Origin: Massilia brevitalea
GTDB lineage: Bacteria > Pseudomonadota > Gammaproteobacteria > Burkholderiales > Burkholderiaceae_D
NCBI RefSeq assembly: GCF_030711405.1
Contig: NZ_JAULSI010000020.1
Span: forward strand, 1-64,000
DNA: 64,000 bases
Direction of reading: 5' to 3'
The notes below the pieces were generated by a model, which made no database searches, was not told where the DNA came from, and saw nothing but the letters and a program-made list of their open reading frames with translations. Of the stretch, positions 44,179 to 52,903 are shown piece after piece (positions within the stretch are counted from its first letter, which is position 1; every line of letters starts with the position of its first letter). A program made the translations under genes and the position numbers.

Positions 44179-45177
44179 ATGGCCGATAATTTCCTCTCAC
44201 AGGAAGAAGTCGATGCCCTCCTCAAGGGGGTCAACGGCGATCAGGACGACATCTCCGCGCCTGAAGATACCTCGGGAGTCCGCACCTACAACCTGGCGAC
44301 CCAGGAGCGGATCGTGCGCGGCCGCATGCCGACACTCGAGATTATCAACGAGCGTTTCGCGCGGCTGCTGCGCATCGGCCTGTTCAACTTCCTGCGCCGC
44401 AGCGCCGAGGTCTCGGTGGGCTCGGTGCGGGTGTCGAAGTACAGCGAATTCATCCGCAACCTGGTGGTGCCGACCAACCTGAACCTGATCCACATGAAGC
44501 CCTTGCGCGGCACCGCGCTGATGGTCTTCGATCCGGGCCTGGTATTCCTGCTGGTGGACAACCTGTTCGGCGGCGACGGCCGCTTCCACACCCGTGTGGA
44601 AGGCCGCGACTTTACCCAGACCGAGCAGCGCATCATCCTGCGCATCCTGGACATCGTGTTCGAGGCCTACGGCAAGTCGTGGGAACCGGTGTACCCGATC
44701 GAATTCGAGTACATCCGCTCGGAGATGAACACCCAGTTCGCCAACATCGCGACCCCGAACGAAGTCGTGGTATCGTCCACCTTCACCATCGAGCTCGGGC
44801 CGGTATCGGGCCAGATCCACTTCTGCATGCCCTACTCGATGATCGAGCCGATCCGCGATGCGCTGACGTCGAGCCTGCAGGGCGAGGCGCTCGAAGTGGA
44901 CAAACGCTGGATCCGCCTGATGACGCAGCAGATCCAGATCGCCGAGGTCGAACTGGTGGCCGAACTCGGCCATGGCAAGGCGAATTTCGACGACATCCTC
45001 AACATGAAGATCGGCGACGTCATTCCGATCTCGGTTCCCGACACCATCCAGGCCACCGTCGACGGCGTGCCCGTGATGGAATGCACATACGGCGTCGCGA
45101 ATGGGCAATATGCGCTGAAGGTCGAGAAATTGCTGGCAAATACCGACAGCTTCAATCAGGAGAAACACCATGTCTGA
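44179..45177 (+). CDS. fliM: Flagellar motor switch protein FliM
   Basis: The 332-residue protein begins FLSQEEVDALLKGV, the N-terminal CheY-P binding segment, followed by the CheC-like middle domain (GDGRFHTRVEGRDFTQTEQR) and the C-terminal SpoA domain (LGHGKANFDDILNMKIGDVI). Length is normal. The end overlaps fliN by 8 bp. Confidence 0.98.
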   Translation: MADNFLSQEEVDALLKGVNGDQDDISAPEDTSGVRTYNLATQERIVRGRMPTLEIINERFARLLRIGLFNFLRRSAEVSVGSVRVSKYSEFIRNLVVPTNLNLIHMKPLRGTALMVFDPGLVFLLVDNLFGGDGRFHTRVEGRDFTQTEQRIILRILDIVFEAYGKSWEPVYPIEFEYIRSEMNTQFANIATPNEVVVSSTFTIELGPVSGQIHFCMPYSMIEPIRDALTSSLQGEALEVDKRWIRLMTQQIQIAEVELVAELGHGKANFDDILNMKIGDVIPISVPDTIQATVDGVPVMECTYGVANGQYALKVEKLLANTDSFNQEKHHV

Positions 45178-45589
45178 CAACCAGGACGATCAACACCTCG
45201 ACGACGACTGGGGCGCCGCGATAGCCGAGCAGGCCGCCGCCGAAGCCGCCGCATTGCAGAAGCAGCAGGCCGCCACGGCCGCCGTGTTCCAGGACTTCGG
45301 CGCCAGGAGTCCGCGCCCGGAAACGCCGAATGACATCGACTTCATCCTCGACATTCCGGTGCAACTCACCGTCGAACTGGGCCGCACGAAGATCGCGATC
45401 AAGAACCTGCTGCAACTGGCCCAGGGCTCGGTCGTCGAGCTCGACGGCCTGGCCGGCGAACCGATGGACGTGCTGGTGAACGGCTGCCTGATCGCCCAGG
45501 GCGAGGTCGTGGTCGTGAACGACAAGTTCGGCATCCGCCTGACTGATATCATCACGCCATCGGAACGGATCAGAAAATTGAATAAATGA
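45170..45589 (+). CDS. fliN: Flagellar motor switch protein FliN
   Basis: The 139-residue protein has an acidic, Ala-rich N-terminal extension and the C-terminal SpoA domain (DIPVQLTVELGRTKIAIKNL, LVNGCLIAQGEVVVVNDKFG). It forms the lower C-ring with FliM. Start at 45170 overlaps fliM; the stop overlaps the fliO start. Confidence 0.98.
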   Translation: MSDNQDDQHLDDDWGAAIAEQAAAEAAALQKQQAATAAVFQDFGARSPRPETPNDIDFILDIPVQLTVELGRTKIAIKNLLQLAQGSVVELDGLAGEPMDVLVNGCLIAQGEVVVVNDKFGIRLTDIITPSERIRKLNK

Positions 45590-46332
45590 TGCCCACGCTT
45601 GCCCTCGCCCGCATGACCGGACATGGATGTCCGCAATTCTCCCTGTTACGCGGGTGCGGGGCGAGCGTGATGCTGGCGGCGGCCTGCTGGCTGCCGCTGG
45701 CGGCCTCGGCGCAGGCGCCGGCGGCCACCGCATCGGCAAGGCCTGCTGCTGCACAAGCGCCAACCGCCTCATCGGCCACTGCGCCGGCCAGCGCGCCGGC
45801 TTCCTCCGACGCCCAGGTCGATATCGTGCCGCCGGAACGCGCCACCACCGTCGGCGAAGTGCCGACCACGGCGCAGAACCCGGTGAACGACCCGCCCGCC
45901 ACCGTCGTCCCTGCGGCCCCGGCCGCCATCCCCGGCACCCCGGCACGGCCCGCAACGATTCCCCAGCCCGCCCACGTTCCCTCCACCGGCATGCTGATGC
46001 AGACCATCTTCGCCCTGCTGCTGGTGCTGGGCCTGCTGGCGGCGCTGGCCTGGGCGGCCAAGCGCTGGGGGCCCAGGCTCACCGGCAATTCCGCCAACCT
46101 GCGCCTGGTCGGGGCGCTGAACATCGGCGGACGCGAACGCATCATGGTGGTGGAAGTGGGCAACCAGTGGATCGTGGTCGGCGCCTCGCCGGGACGCGTG
46201 AATGCGCTTGCCACGATGCCGCGGCAGGAGGCTGGCGTACAATCGGGCGCCACCTTGGCCGCCGATACATTGCCGGTCACGAATTTTTCCGACTGGCTCA
46301 AAAAGACGATCGACAAACGCAATGCGACATAA
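45586..46332 (+). CDS. fliO: Flagellar biosynthesis protein FliO
   Basis: The 248-residue protein has an N-terminal hydrophobic signal-like segment (about 25-43), a Pro/Ala-rich periplasmic linker, one membrane segment ([20 protein letters not shown], about 140-160) and the small FliO cytosolic domain ([20 protein letters not shown]). FliO assists assembly of the FliP ring. It is longer than E. coli FliO because of the linker. The end overlaps fliP by 11 bp. Confidence 0.93.
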   Translation: MMPTLALARMTGHGCPQFSLLRGCGASVMLAAACWLPLAASAQAPAATASARPAAAQAPTASSATAPASAPASSDAQVDIVPPERATTVGEVPTTAQNPVNDPPATVVPAAPAAIPGTPARPATIPQPAHVPSTGMLMQTIFALLLVLGLLAALAWAAKRWGPRLTGNSANLRLVGALNIGGRERIMVVEVGNQWIVVGASPGRVNALATMPRQEAGVQSGATLAADTLPVTNFSDWLKKTIDKRNAT

Positions 46333-47065
46333 GACTTTCCTGCTGGTTGCCGGCCTGGCTGCCCTGCTGCCGCTGGCGGCGCTGGCCCAGCCCGGCATTC
46401 CGGCCCTGACCACCAGCCCCGCCCCGGGCGGTGGCACCGAGTACTCACTGCCGGTGCAGACGCTGCTCCTGATGACGGCGTTCACCTTCCTGCCGGCCGC
46501 GCTGCTGATGATGACGAGTTTTACCCGCATCATCATCGTGCTGTCGCTGCTGCGCCAGGCGATCGGCACCCAGACCGCGCCGCCGAACCAGGTGATGGTC
46601 GGCCTGGCCCTGTTCCTGACCCTGTTCGTGATGGGGCCGACCTTCGACAAGATCTATACCGAGGCCTATGTGCCGCTGCAGGAAAACCGCATCCAGATGA
46701 CGGAGGCGATGAACCGCGGCGCCGCGCCCCTGAAGGACTTCATGCTGAAGCAGACGCGCCAGTCGGACCTCGCCATGTTCGCCAAGATCTCGCGCACGCC
46801 GGCCCTGCAGGGCCCGGAAGACGTGCCGCTGCGCGTGCTGATCCCGGCCTTCGTCACCAGCGAGCTGAAGACGGCGTTCCAGATCGGCTTCGCCATCTTC
46901 ATCCCCTTCCTCATCATCGACATGGTGGTGGCCTCGGTGCTGATGGCGATGGGCATGATGATGATGTCGCCGGCCGTGATTTCGCTGCCGTTCAAGATGA
47001 TGCTGTTCGTGCTGGTCGACGGCTGGCAACTGCTGCTGGGCTCGCTGTCCCAGAGTTTCAACTAG
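46322..47065 (+). CDS. fliP: Flagellar export gate protein FliP
   Basis: The 247-residue protein has a cleavable signal peptide ([20 protein letters not shown], then ALAQ) and four membrane segments. The signature blocks are [20 protein letters not shown] and [21 protein letters not shown] Met-rich run ([20 protein letters not shown]) forms the gate plug region. It builds the FliPQR export channel. Confidence 0.97.
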   Translation: MRHKTFLLVAGLAALLPLAALAQPGIPALTTSPAPGGGTEYSLPVQTLLLMTAFTFLPAALLMMTSFTRIIIVLSLLRQAIGTQTAPPNQVMVGLALFLTLFVMGPTFDKIYTEAYVPLQENRIQMTEAMNRGAAPLKDFMLKQTRQSDLAMFAKISRTPALQGPEDVPLRVLIPAFVTSELKTAFQIGFAIFIPFLIIDMVVASVLMAMGMMMMSPAVISLPFKMMLFVLVDGWQLLLGSLSQSFN

Positions 47066-47075
47066 GAAGGCGGCG

Positions 47076-47345
47076 ATGACTCCTGAATCCGTCATGACCC
47101 TCGGCAGGCAGGCCATGGAAATCACCCTGCTGGTGTCGGCGCCGCTGCTGCTGGTGGCGCTGATCATCGGCCTCGTCGTGAGCATCTTCCAGGCCGCGAC
47201 CCAGATCAACGAAGCGACGCTTTCCTTCATTCCGAAACTGGTCGGCGTGTTCATTGCCCTGGTGGTGGCGGGGCCGTGGATGCTGTCGGTCATGCTCGAC
47301 TACATGCGCCAGGTGTTCACCGGGATTCCCGGCATGGTCGGCTAG
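47076..47345 (+). CDS. fliQ: Flagellar export gate protein FliQ
   Basis: The 89-residue protein has two membrane helices (LLVSAPLLLVALIIGLVVSI and LVGVFIALVVAGPWMLSVML) joined by FQAATQINEATLSFIPK, the FliQ signature. It starts 10 bp after fliP behind GGAAGGCGGCG. Confidence 0.98.
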   Translation: MTPESVMTLGRQAMEITLLVSAPLLLVALIIGLVVSIFQAATQINEATLSFIPKLVGVFIALVVAGPWMLSVMLDYMRQVFTGIPGMVG

Positions 47346-47356
47346 GTTCGCGTTCG

Positions 47357-48187
47357 ATGCTGACCCTGACATCGGGCGAGATCAACGCCTGGATCGCGGG
47401 CCTGCTGTGGCCCCTGACGCGCATCCTCGGGCTGGTCGCCTCCGCCCCGGTGTTCGGCCACACCAGCGTGCCGGTGTCGGCAAAGGTGGTGCTCGGGGTG
47501 CTGCTTGCGCTGGTGATCGCACCCACGGTGCCGGCCCTGCCCGCCCTCGATCCGATGTCGTACGCCGGCCTGCTGATCCTGGTGCAGGAGCTGCTGATCG
47601 GGCTGGCGATGGGCTTTTCCATGCGCCTGGTCTTCGCCGCGTTCGAGTATGCGGGGGAACTGGCCAGTTCCACCATGGGTCTCGGTTTCGCTTCCTTCTT
47701 CGACCCCTCCACCCATGGCCGCTCGGCGGCGATCAGCCAGTTCATGTCGATGGTCGCGACCATGGCTTTCCTCGCCGTGAACGCGCACCTGGTGCTGCTG
47801 GCGGCCCTGTCCGAAAGCTTCATCAGCCTGCCGATCTCGGCCACGCCGCTGTCGCTGGCGGCACCGCTGGAACTGGTGCGCCTGGGCTCGCGCATCTTTT
47901 CGGCAGGGCTGCAGTTGGCGCTACCGATCATCGCCGCGATCCTGATTGTCAACGTCGCGCTCGGCATCCTGACCCGGGCGGCGCCGCAGCTGAACATTTT
48001 CGGGATCGGCTTCCCGGTTACGCTCGGGGTCGGGCTCCTGACCCTGAGCCTGAGCCTGCCCTACCTGGGTACGCCGATCGTCAACCTGTTCAACGAGGGA
48101 ATCGAGGCTGGGCGGCGGCTCGCGCGGACCGCCGCCGACCGCCCCCCGGGGCCTGCGCCGGCAACCGGGCCGCGGGCGCTGCCTTAG
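47357..48187 (+). CDS. fliR: Flagellar export gate protein FliR
   Basis: The 276-residue membrane protein begins MLTLTSGEINAWIAGLLWPL and shows FliR landmarks: ASAPVFGHTSVP, QELLIGLAMGFSMRLVFAAF and AAPQLNIFGIGFPV. It ends with a Pro/Ala tail. The ATG at 47357 lies 11 bp after fliQ. It is the last fli gene of the operon; flhB is not in this window. The 260 bp that follow (48188-48447) hold nothing I can identify. Confidence 0.97.
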   Translation: MLTLTSGEINAWIAGLLWPLTRILGLVASAPVFGHTSVPVSAKVVLGVLLALVIAPTVPALPALDPMSYAGLLILVQELLIGLAMGFSMRLVFAAFEYAGELASSTMGLGFASFFDPSTHGRSAAISQFMSMVATMAFLAVNAHLVLLAALSESFISLPISATPLSLAAPLELVRLGSRIFSAGLQLALPIIAAILIVNVALGILTRAAPQLNIFGIGFPVTLGVGLLTLSLSLPYLGTPIVNLFNEGIEAGRRLARTAADRPPGPAPATGPRALP

Positions 48188-48447
48188 CCGTCGAGCCCAT
48201 GCTTACACAGGACCAGCCCGGCCATCGCACGCGACAGGCACAGACTGGCGCGCCTGCCTGTGACGTGCAGGCCCTCGATACCGATCGTGTGCAGGACAGC
48301 GCGGCCTGCCATTCCGACACGGCTGCCTGATTGTCCGTCCGCACGCCAGAAACATGTCCGCGCGCACACCTGATCAAAGCGGTATCATGGACTGTAAATA
48401 CATGGTAAGCGCCGCACTGCACCTGCGCGGCGGTCCAGGAGAATCGC

Positions 48448-50829
48448 TTGAATCTCTCACCCCTGCCCCTTGCCGTCTTCGTGGTCGACGCCGCCGGCGT
48501 CATCACGAGCTGGAACCGGGCCTGCGAAATGCTCGCTGGCTACACGGTGTCGGACATCCGCCACCAGACCCTGGACCGCGTGGTCGAGTTCAACGACGCC
48601 GGCGGCGGCGTGTCGATGGCGGCGCGCGCCGATGCCGAATCGGTCGGCTTCCTGCTGTGCGCCAACGGCCACCGCCTGCCGATCCGCGTGACGGTGGCAC
48701 CGCAATCCTACGATCCGGGCCAGCCCGGCGCCTACAGCGTGATCGTCATTCCGCGCAATGGCCATAGCCCGCCGCGCTATTCGCTGATCCAGGACTTGCC
48801 GGTGGCCGACATCATCGAAGGCCTGCCCTGCGTGTTCTATGTGATCGACCAGAGCGGTCACCTGCTGCTGTGGAACCACCAGCTCGAAGAAGCGCTGGAA
48901 ATGTCGAGCGAGGAGCTGCCGACGAGTAACGTCAAGTTCTTCTTCGACGAAAAAGAGCGGCCCACGATCGTGCAAAAGATCCTGGACGCGTTCGACTACG
49001 GCAGTTCCTCGCACGAAGCCGAACTGATCAGCAAGCACGGCAAGCGCACCACCTTCCTGTTCCATTGCGCGCGCACCAGCCTGGGCAGCCTGCCCTGCAT
49101 ATTCGGCACCGGGCTCGACATCGAGGCACGCAAGCGCACCGAGCAGGGGCTGCGGGTGCGCGAGCGCGCAATGTTCTCGAGCGTGAACGCGATCCTGATC
49201 ACCTGCTGCGAAGGCGGCGACAACAAGATCGAATACGTCAACCCCGCCTTCGAGCAGATTACCGGCTACACACTGGCGGAAATCAAGGGCCGCAACCCGC
49301 GCTTCATGCGCATCGAAGGCTGCGACGTGTCGGAACACAGGCGCATCCACGATGCGCTCGTGCACAAGGAAAGCGTGCGCTCGGTGCTGCGCAACGCACG
49401 CAAGAACGGCGAAGTGTTCTGGAACGACCTGCGCATCGACCCGGTGACGAACATCGATGGCGAGGTGACGCATTTCGTGGCGGTGATCAACGACATCACC
49501 GAAGCGCGCTATTACGAGCGCCGCCTGCACCACCTGGCCCACCACGACCCGCTCACCGGCCTGGCCAACCGCACCCTGCTGCAAGACCAGCTGAAGCAGG
49601 CGATCGACCATGCGTTGGAATATGGGGTGCTGGGTGCGCTGGCCTTTCTCGACCTCGACAACTTCAAGCACATCAACGACAACTTCGGCCACGAAGCGGG
49701 CGACGTGGTGCTGCAAGAAATTGCCAGCCGCCTGAAAGCGAACGTGCGCGAACACGACACGGTCGCGCGCGTCGGCGGCGACGAGTTCGTGCTGGTGATC
49801 AACGACCAGCCCAGCGCCGAGCATGTGGCCGACCTGGTCGAGCGCATCCGCCGCAGCGTGCGCGCGCCGATCGACGTGGCCGGCCGCGAAATCGTGCCCG
49901 GCACCAGCATCGGCGTCAGCCTGTTCCCGCTCGACGGTGACAGCGTCGACCGCGTGATGCGCGCCGCCGATGCCGCCATGTACCACGCCAAGGCCCTGGG
50001 CAAGAACAACGCCCAGTTCTATACGGCGGAGCTGAACCAGATCGTGCACCAGCACCTGATGCTGGAGGCAAGCCTGAGCCGCGCCATCCGCAACGACGAA
50101 CTGATGCTCGGCTACCAGCCGAAGGTGGACCTGCGCACCGGCAAGGTGGTCGGGGCCGAAGCCCTGGTGCGCTGGCGCCATCCCGAACAGGGCATGATTT
50201 CCCCGGACGAATTCATTCCCGTAGCCGAGGAAACCGGCCTCATCGTGCCGCTGGGCGAGTGGGTGATCGCCGAGGCATGCGGCGCCCTGAAAGCCTTGCG
50301 CGCGCTCGGCATCGAAGACTTCGTGATTTCCGTGAATTTGTCGGCGCGGCAGTTACGCCAGCGCCAGTTTGCACGCCACCTGGCCGAGGTGCTGAAGCGC
50401 CACGGGGTCGACCCGCACATGCTGGAACTGGAAGTGACGGAAAGCCAGCTGATGGACCGGCCAGCCGAGGCGACGGAGGCGCTGGCCGAACTGAAGACGC
50501 TGGGCGTGCGCCTGTCGATCGACGACTTCGGCACCGGTTATTCGAGCCTGAGCCGCCTGCAGAAATTCCCGGTCGACTTCATCAAGATCGACCGGTCCTT
50601 CCTGGGCGGCGGCCTGCACGACGGCCATGCCGTGATCACGCGCGCCATCATCGCGCTCGGCCACAACCTGAAAATGAAGGTCATTGCCGAAGGTGTGGAA
50701 ACCTTCGAGCAGCTCGCGTTCCTGCGTGCCCATCATTGCGACCAGATGCAGGGCTATTACTTCAGCGCCGCGCTGTCGCAAGAAAAATTGCAAGAGATGG
50801 TATGCAATGACGACAGATTACCAGCGTAA
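48448..50829 (+). CDS. PAS-PAS-PAS-GGDEF-EAL c-di-GMP enzyme
   Basis: The 793-residue soluble protein starts at TTG (48448), with CCAGGAGAA 6-7 nt upstream. Three PAS domains are seen (about 1-100, 115-235 and 235-355; the last has ITGYTLAEIKGRNPRFM). The GGDEF domain is intact (GGDEF 443-447) and the RxxD inhibitory site (REHD) is in place. The EAL domain is intact (EAL 571-573, IDDFGTGYSSLSRL, AEGVETFEQ). It may act as cyclase or phosphodiesterase; dual proteins usually show one activity in vivo. It sits between two flagellar blocks and presumably tunes motility. Confidence 0.93.
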   Translation: MNLSPLPLAVFVVDAAGVITSWNRACEMLAGYTVSDIRHQTLDRVVEFNDAGGGVSMAARADAESVGFLLCANGHRLPIRVTVAPQSYDPGQPGAYSVIVIPRNGHSPPRYSLIQDLPVADIIEGLPCVFYVIDQSGHLLLWNHQLEEALEMSSEELPTSNVKFFFDEKERPTIVQKILDAFDYGSSSHEAELISKHGKRTTFLFHCARTSLGSLPCIFGTGLDIEARKRTEQGLRVRERAMFSSVNAILITCCEGGDNKIEYVNPAFEQITGYTLAEIKGRNPRFMRIEGCDVSEHRRIHDALVHKESVRSVLRNARKNGEVFWNDLRIDPVTNIDGEVTHFVAVINDITEARYYERRLHHLAHHDPLTGLANRTLLQDQLKQAIDHALEYGVLGALAFLDLDNFKHINDNFGHEAGDVVLQEIASRLKANVREHDTVARVGGDEFVLVINDQPSAEHVADLVERIRRSVRAPIDVAGREIVPGTSIGVSLFPLDGDSVDRVMRAADAAMYHAKALGKNNAQFYTAELNQIVHQHLMLEASLSRAIRNDELMLGYQPKVDLRTGKVVGAEALVRWRHPEQGMISPDEFIPVAEETGLIVPLGEWVIAEACGALKALRALGIEDFVISVNLSARQLRQRQFARHLAEVLKRHGVDPHMLELEVTESQLMDRPAEATEALAELKTLGVRLSIDDFGTGYSSLSRLQKFPVDFIKIDRSFLGGGLHDGHAVITRAIIALGHNLKMKVIAEGVETFEQLAFLRAHHCDQMQGYYFSAALSQEKLQEMVCNDDRLPA

Positions 50830-50940
50830 ATACATTTGGCGTATCGAAAATTTTAATTCTTTGTAGAAATTCTTTACACTGTGCAACTATAGAAAGCGAC
50901 AAAAAATCTAAGTTTCTGAATTTACAAGATAATTTCCAGT

Positions 50941-50956
50941 TGGCACGATGTTTGCT
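50941..50956 (+). promoter_or_regulatory. Sigma-54 (RpoN) promoter of the PEP-CTERM gene
   Basis: TGGCACG, four bases, TTGCT. With the preceding T it matches the consensus YTGGCACG-N4-TTGCW at every position, with the -24 GG and -12 GC separated by 10 nt. Transcription should start near 50967. The 110 bp upstream (50830-50940) are AT-rich and could hold activator sites. Confidence 0.85.
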
Positions 50957-51004
50957 CAATAGGTAACGAAGTCCTTTTCGATACCTGTTCCAACTGGAGA
51001 AATA

Positions 51005-51667
51005 ATGAAAGCAATGATCAAGCGCGCCCTTCCTGCCCTGCTGCTCGCCGCTGCGGCTTCCGCCAATGCAAGTGTTATTGAGCTAGGATCGGTCGACAAG
51101 AACTACGGCAGCGCAAAAGGCAATGTCAACCCGAATACCGGCATACGCAAGCCTTGCGACAAAGTGACGGGCAACGCAGTCACGGTCAAGGATACGGCGT
51201 CGGGCTGCACCAGGTTCAATGACGAATTCGATTTCAGCACGATCGATTACAAAAGCATCGACAGCTTCGACCTGACCTTAAGCTTCAGCAATACCAATGA
51301 CTTCTTCAAGCTCGTCAACACGAAAACCTACGAAAACTGGTTCGTGGGCGTTGGCGACCAGGCCGATCATGTTTCGAGCAGCCTGATGAGCATGACCAAG
51401 AGCAACGCTGTCATCAGCCAGACCTTCCACATCGACGCTGCCAGCCACGCTGATGTATTCTCGAACATCGCCAGCAGCGGCAAGTTCTACCTGTCGTTCT
51501 ACGACGAGTCGTGGGTCGTGAGCGACTTCACCCTGCGCAGCGCCAGCTTGCGACTCAACGGCTCGAACATTGCCGCCGACGTGCCGGAACCATCGAGCCT
51601 GGCCCTGTTCGGCGTGGCGATGCTGGGCGCCGCTTACGCTCGCCGCCGCCGCAATCAGCTGATGTAA
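51005..51667 (+). CDS. PEP-CTERM sorting-domain protein
   Basis: The 220-residue exported protein has a signal peptide (IKRALPALLLAAAASANAS) and ends with the PEP-CTERM tripartite signal: VPEP (193-196), a hydrophobic helix (SLALFGVAMLGAAYA) and RRRR. Such proteins are processed by exosortase (EpsH/XrtA family), usually linked to exopolysaccharide export. The mature part is Ser/Asp/Asn-rich and beta-prone, with two Cys residues (KPCDKV, SGCTRF). GGAGAAATA precedes the ATG. Its last 13 bp overlap flgL, which is convergent. GC content is lower than in its neighbours. Confidence 0.93.
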   Translation: MKAMIKRALPALLLAAAASANASVIELGSVDKNYGSAKGNVNPNTGIRKPCDKVTGNAVTVKDTASGCTRFNDEFDFSTIDYKSIDSFDLTLSFSNTNDFFKLVNTKTYENWFVGVGDQADHVSSSLMSMTKSNAVISQTFHIDAASHADVFSNIASSGKFYLSFYDESWVVSDFTLRSASLRLNGSNIAADVPEPSSLALFGVAMLGAAYARRRRNQLM

Positions 51668-52878
51668 TTGAACAGCGACAGCCCCGACATGGTCTTGAAC
51701 GACACCTGGGCTGCCTGCAAGGTTGACTGCTGGGTCGAGAAATCCGAAATGGCCTTGACCACGTCGAGGTCCTGCAGCTTCGAGAGGGTCGATGCGTACT
51801 GGACGCCCAGGTCGGCGCCGGCGCTCTCGAGGTAGTCCACTTCCTTCATCCGCGAACCGACCGAGGCCCGCGCCGACAGGATATTGTCGAGCGCGGAGCC
51901 GAGGTTTTCACCGGCCACCGTCAGCTTGTTGGTCAGTGCCGCGCGGCCGGCTTCGTCGTCGGTCGACGTGCGCAAGGCCGTCACCAGGTTCGACAGCGTC
52001 GCGAACACCGACTCCTTTTGCGCCGGCTTGACCTCGAAGCTGTCGCCGTCGGCAGGGCTGCCCTTGACGTCGAAGGACACCGCACCAACGGTGATCTTCT
52101 GGCCCTCGATATAGGGTTTGCCGCTGACCAGCTGCTCCGGCGGATCGGCCGTATTGTCGGTCACGGTATAGGTGGTCGCGGCCGGCGTTCCGGTTTGCTG
52201 AAACGACAGCGTGTACGCATGACCATTGAGCAGCGAAGGATCGACCACCGAGCCGCTGGTGGCCACCGCCGAGCCTTTGTTACCCGCGGCCATGACGGTC
52301 TGGTAGCTGCCGTTGCCGGTACGTGCGCCTTCGAACACCGCATTGCCGGTCTCGCTGATGGCCAGGGTGCGCGAGGCGCCCACTTGCAGCATGCGCTGGC
52401 CCTGGTCGCCCTGGTAGTCCGCACCGCCCTCGACCTCGACGAACGGTACCGTGGTGCTGCGGTAGCCGGAAAACAGATAATGGCCGCTACCGTCGGTACT
52501 GTTCGCCACACCCAGCAGATCCTGCATGCGCGCCTCGATTTCGCCGGCGATCTTCTCGCGGTCGCTCTTGTTGAGCGCGCCATTGCCGGCCTGCACCAGC
52601 AAGGTTTGCACATCCATCACCCGGTTGCCGCCTTCGTTCAGCGCCTGCTCCACCAGGGCCAGGGCGCTGGTGGCGCTGTTGCGGTTGGTGGCGTACTGGG
52701 TGTTGAGCGACTGTGATTGCGTCACCTCGAGCGCGCGCGCCGCGGCGATCGGGTCGTCGGCCGCAGTCAGGATGCGCGTATTGGCCGACAGCTGGTTTTG
52801 CGTCCTCGCCAGTTGCGACTGCAGCGAGTTGAGCTGATTCGTGGCGTTTTCATAGATGGTTCGGGTACTGATGCGCAT
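51655..52878 (-). CDS. flgL: Hook-filament junction protein FlgL (HAP3)
   Basis: The 407-residue protein begins MRISTRTIYENATNQLNSLQ, the flagellin-like D0/D1 N-terminus, with GTRI-type NTRILTAADDPIAAARA. The C-terminus is the matching D1/D0 part (TLSKLQDLDVVKAISDFSTQ). The middle holds an Ig-like domain. I start at the ATG at 52878, after GGAGCACACC. It is the last gene of the flg run, co-transcribed with flgK. Confidence 0.96.
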   Translation of the reverse strand: MRISTRTIYENATNQLNSLQSQLARTQNQLSANTRILTAADDPIAAARALEVTQSQSLNTQYATNRNSATSALALVEQALNEGGNRVMDVQTLLVQAGNGALNKSDREKIAGEIEARMQDLLGVANSTDGSGHYLFSGYRSTTVPFVEVEGGADYQGDQGQRMLQVGASRTLAISETGNAVFEGARTGNGSYQTVMAAGNKGSAVATSGSVVDPSLLNGHAYTLSFQQTGTPAATTYTVTDNTADPPEQLVSGKPYIEGQKITVGAVSFDVKGSPADGDSFEVKPAQKESVFATLSNLVTALRTSTDDEAGRAALTNKLTVAGENLGSALDNILSARASVGSRMKEVDYLESAGADLGVQYASTLSKLQDLDVVKAISDFSTQQSTLQAAQVSFKTMSGLSLFNYIS

Positions 52879-52903
52879 GGTGTGCTCCGCTTGCGTTCCG
52901 GGT

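Noticed and set aside
44167..44189. TAAAG and GCCGATAA before and in the start of fliM, resembling a FliA promoter
   Set aside because: Only 7 nt separate the boxes instead of 11, and the -10 lies inside the first fliM codons (GCC GAT AA).
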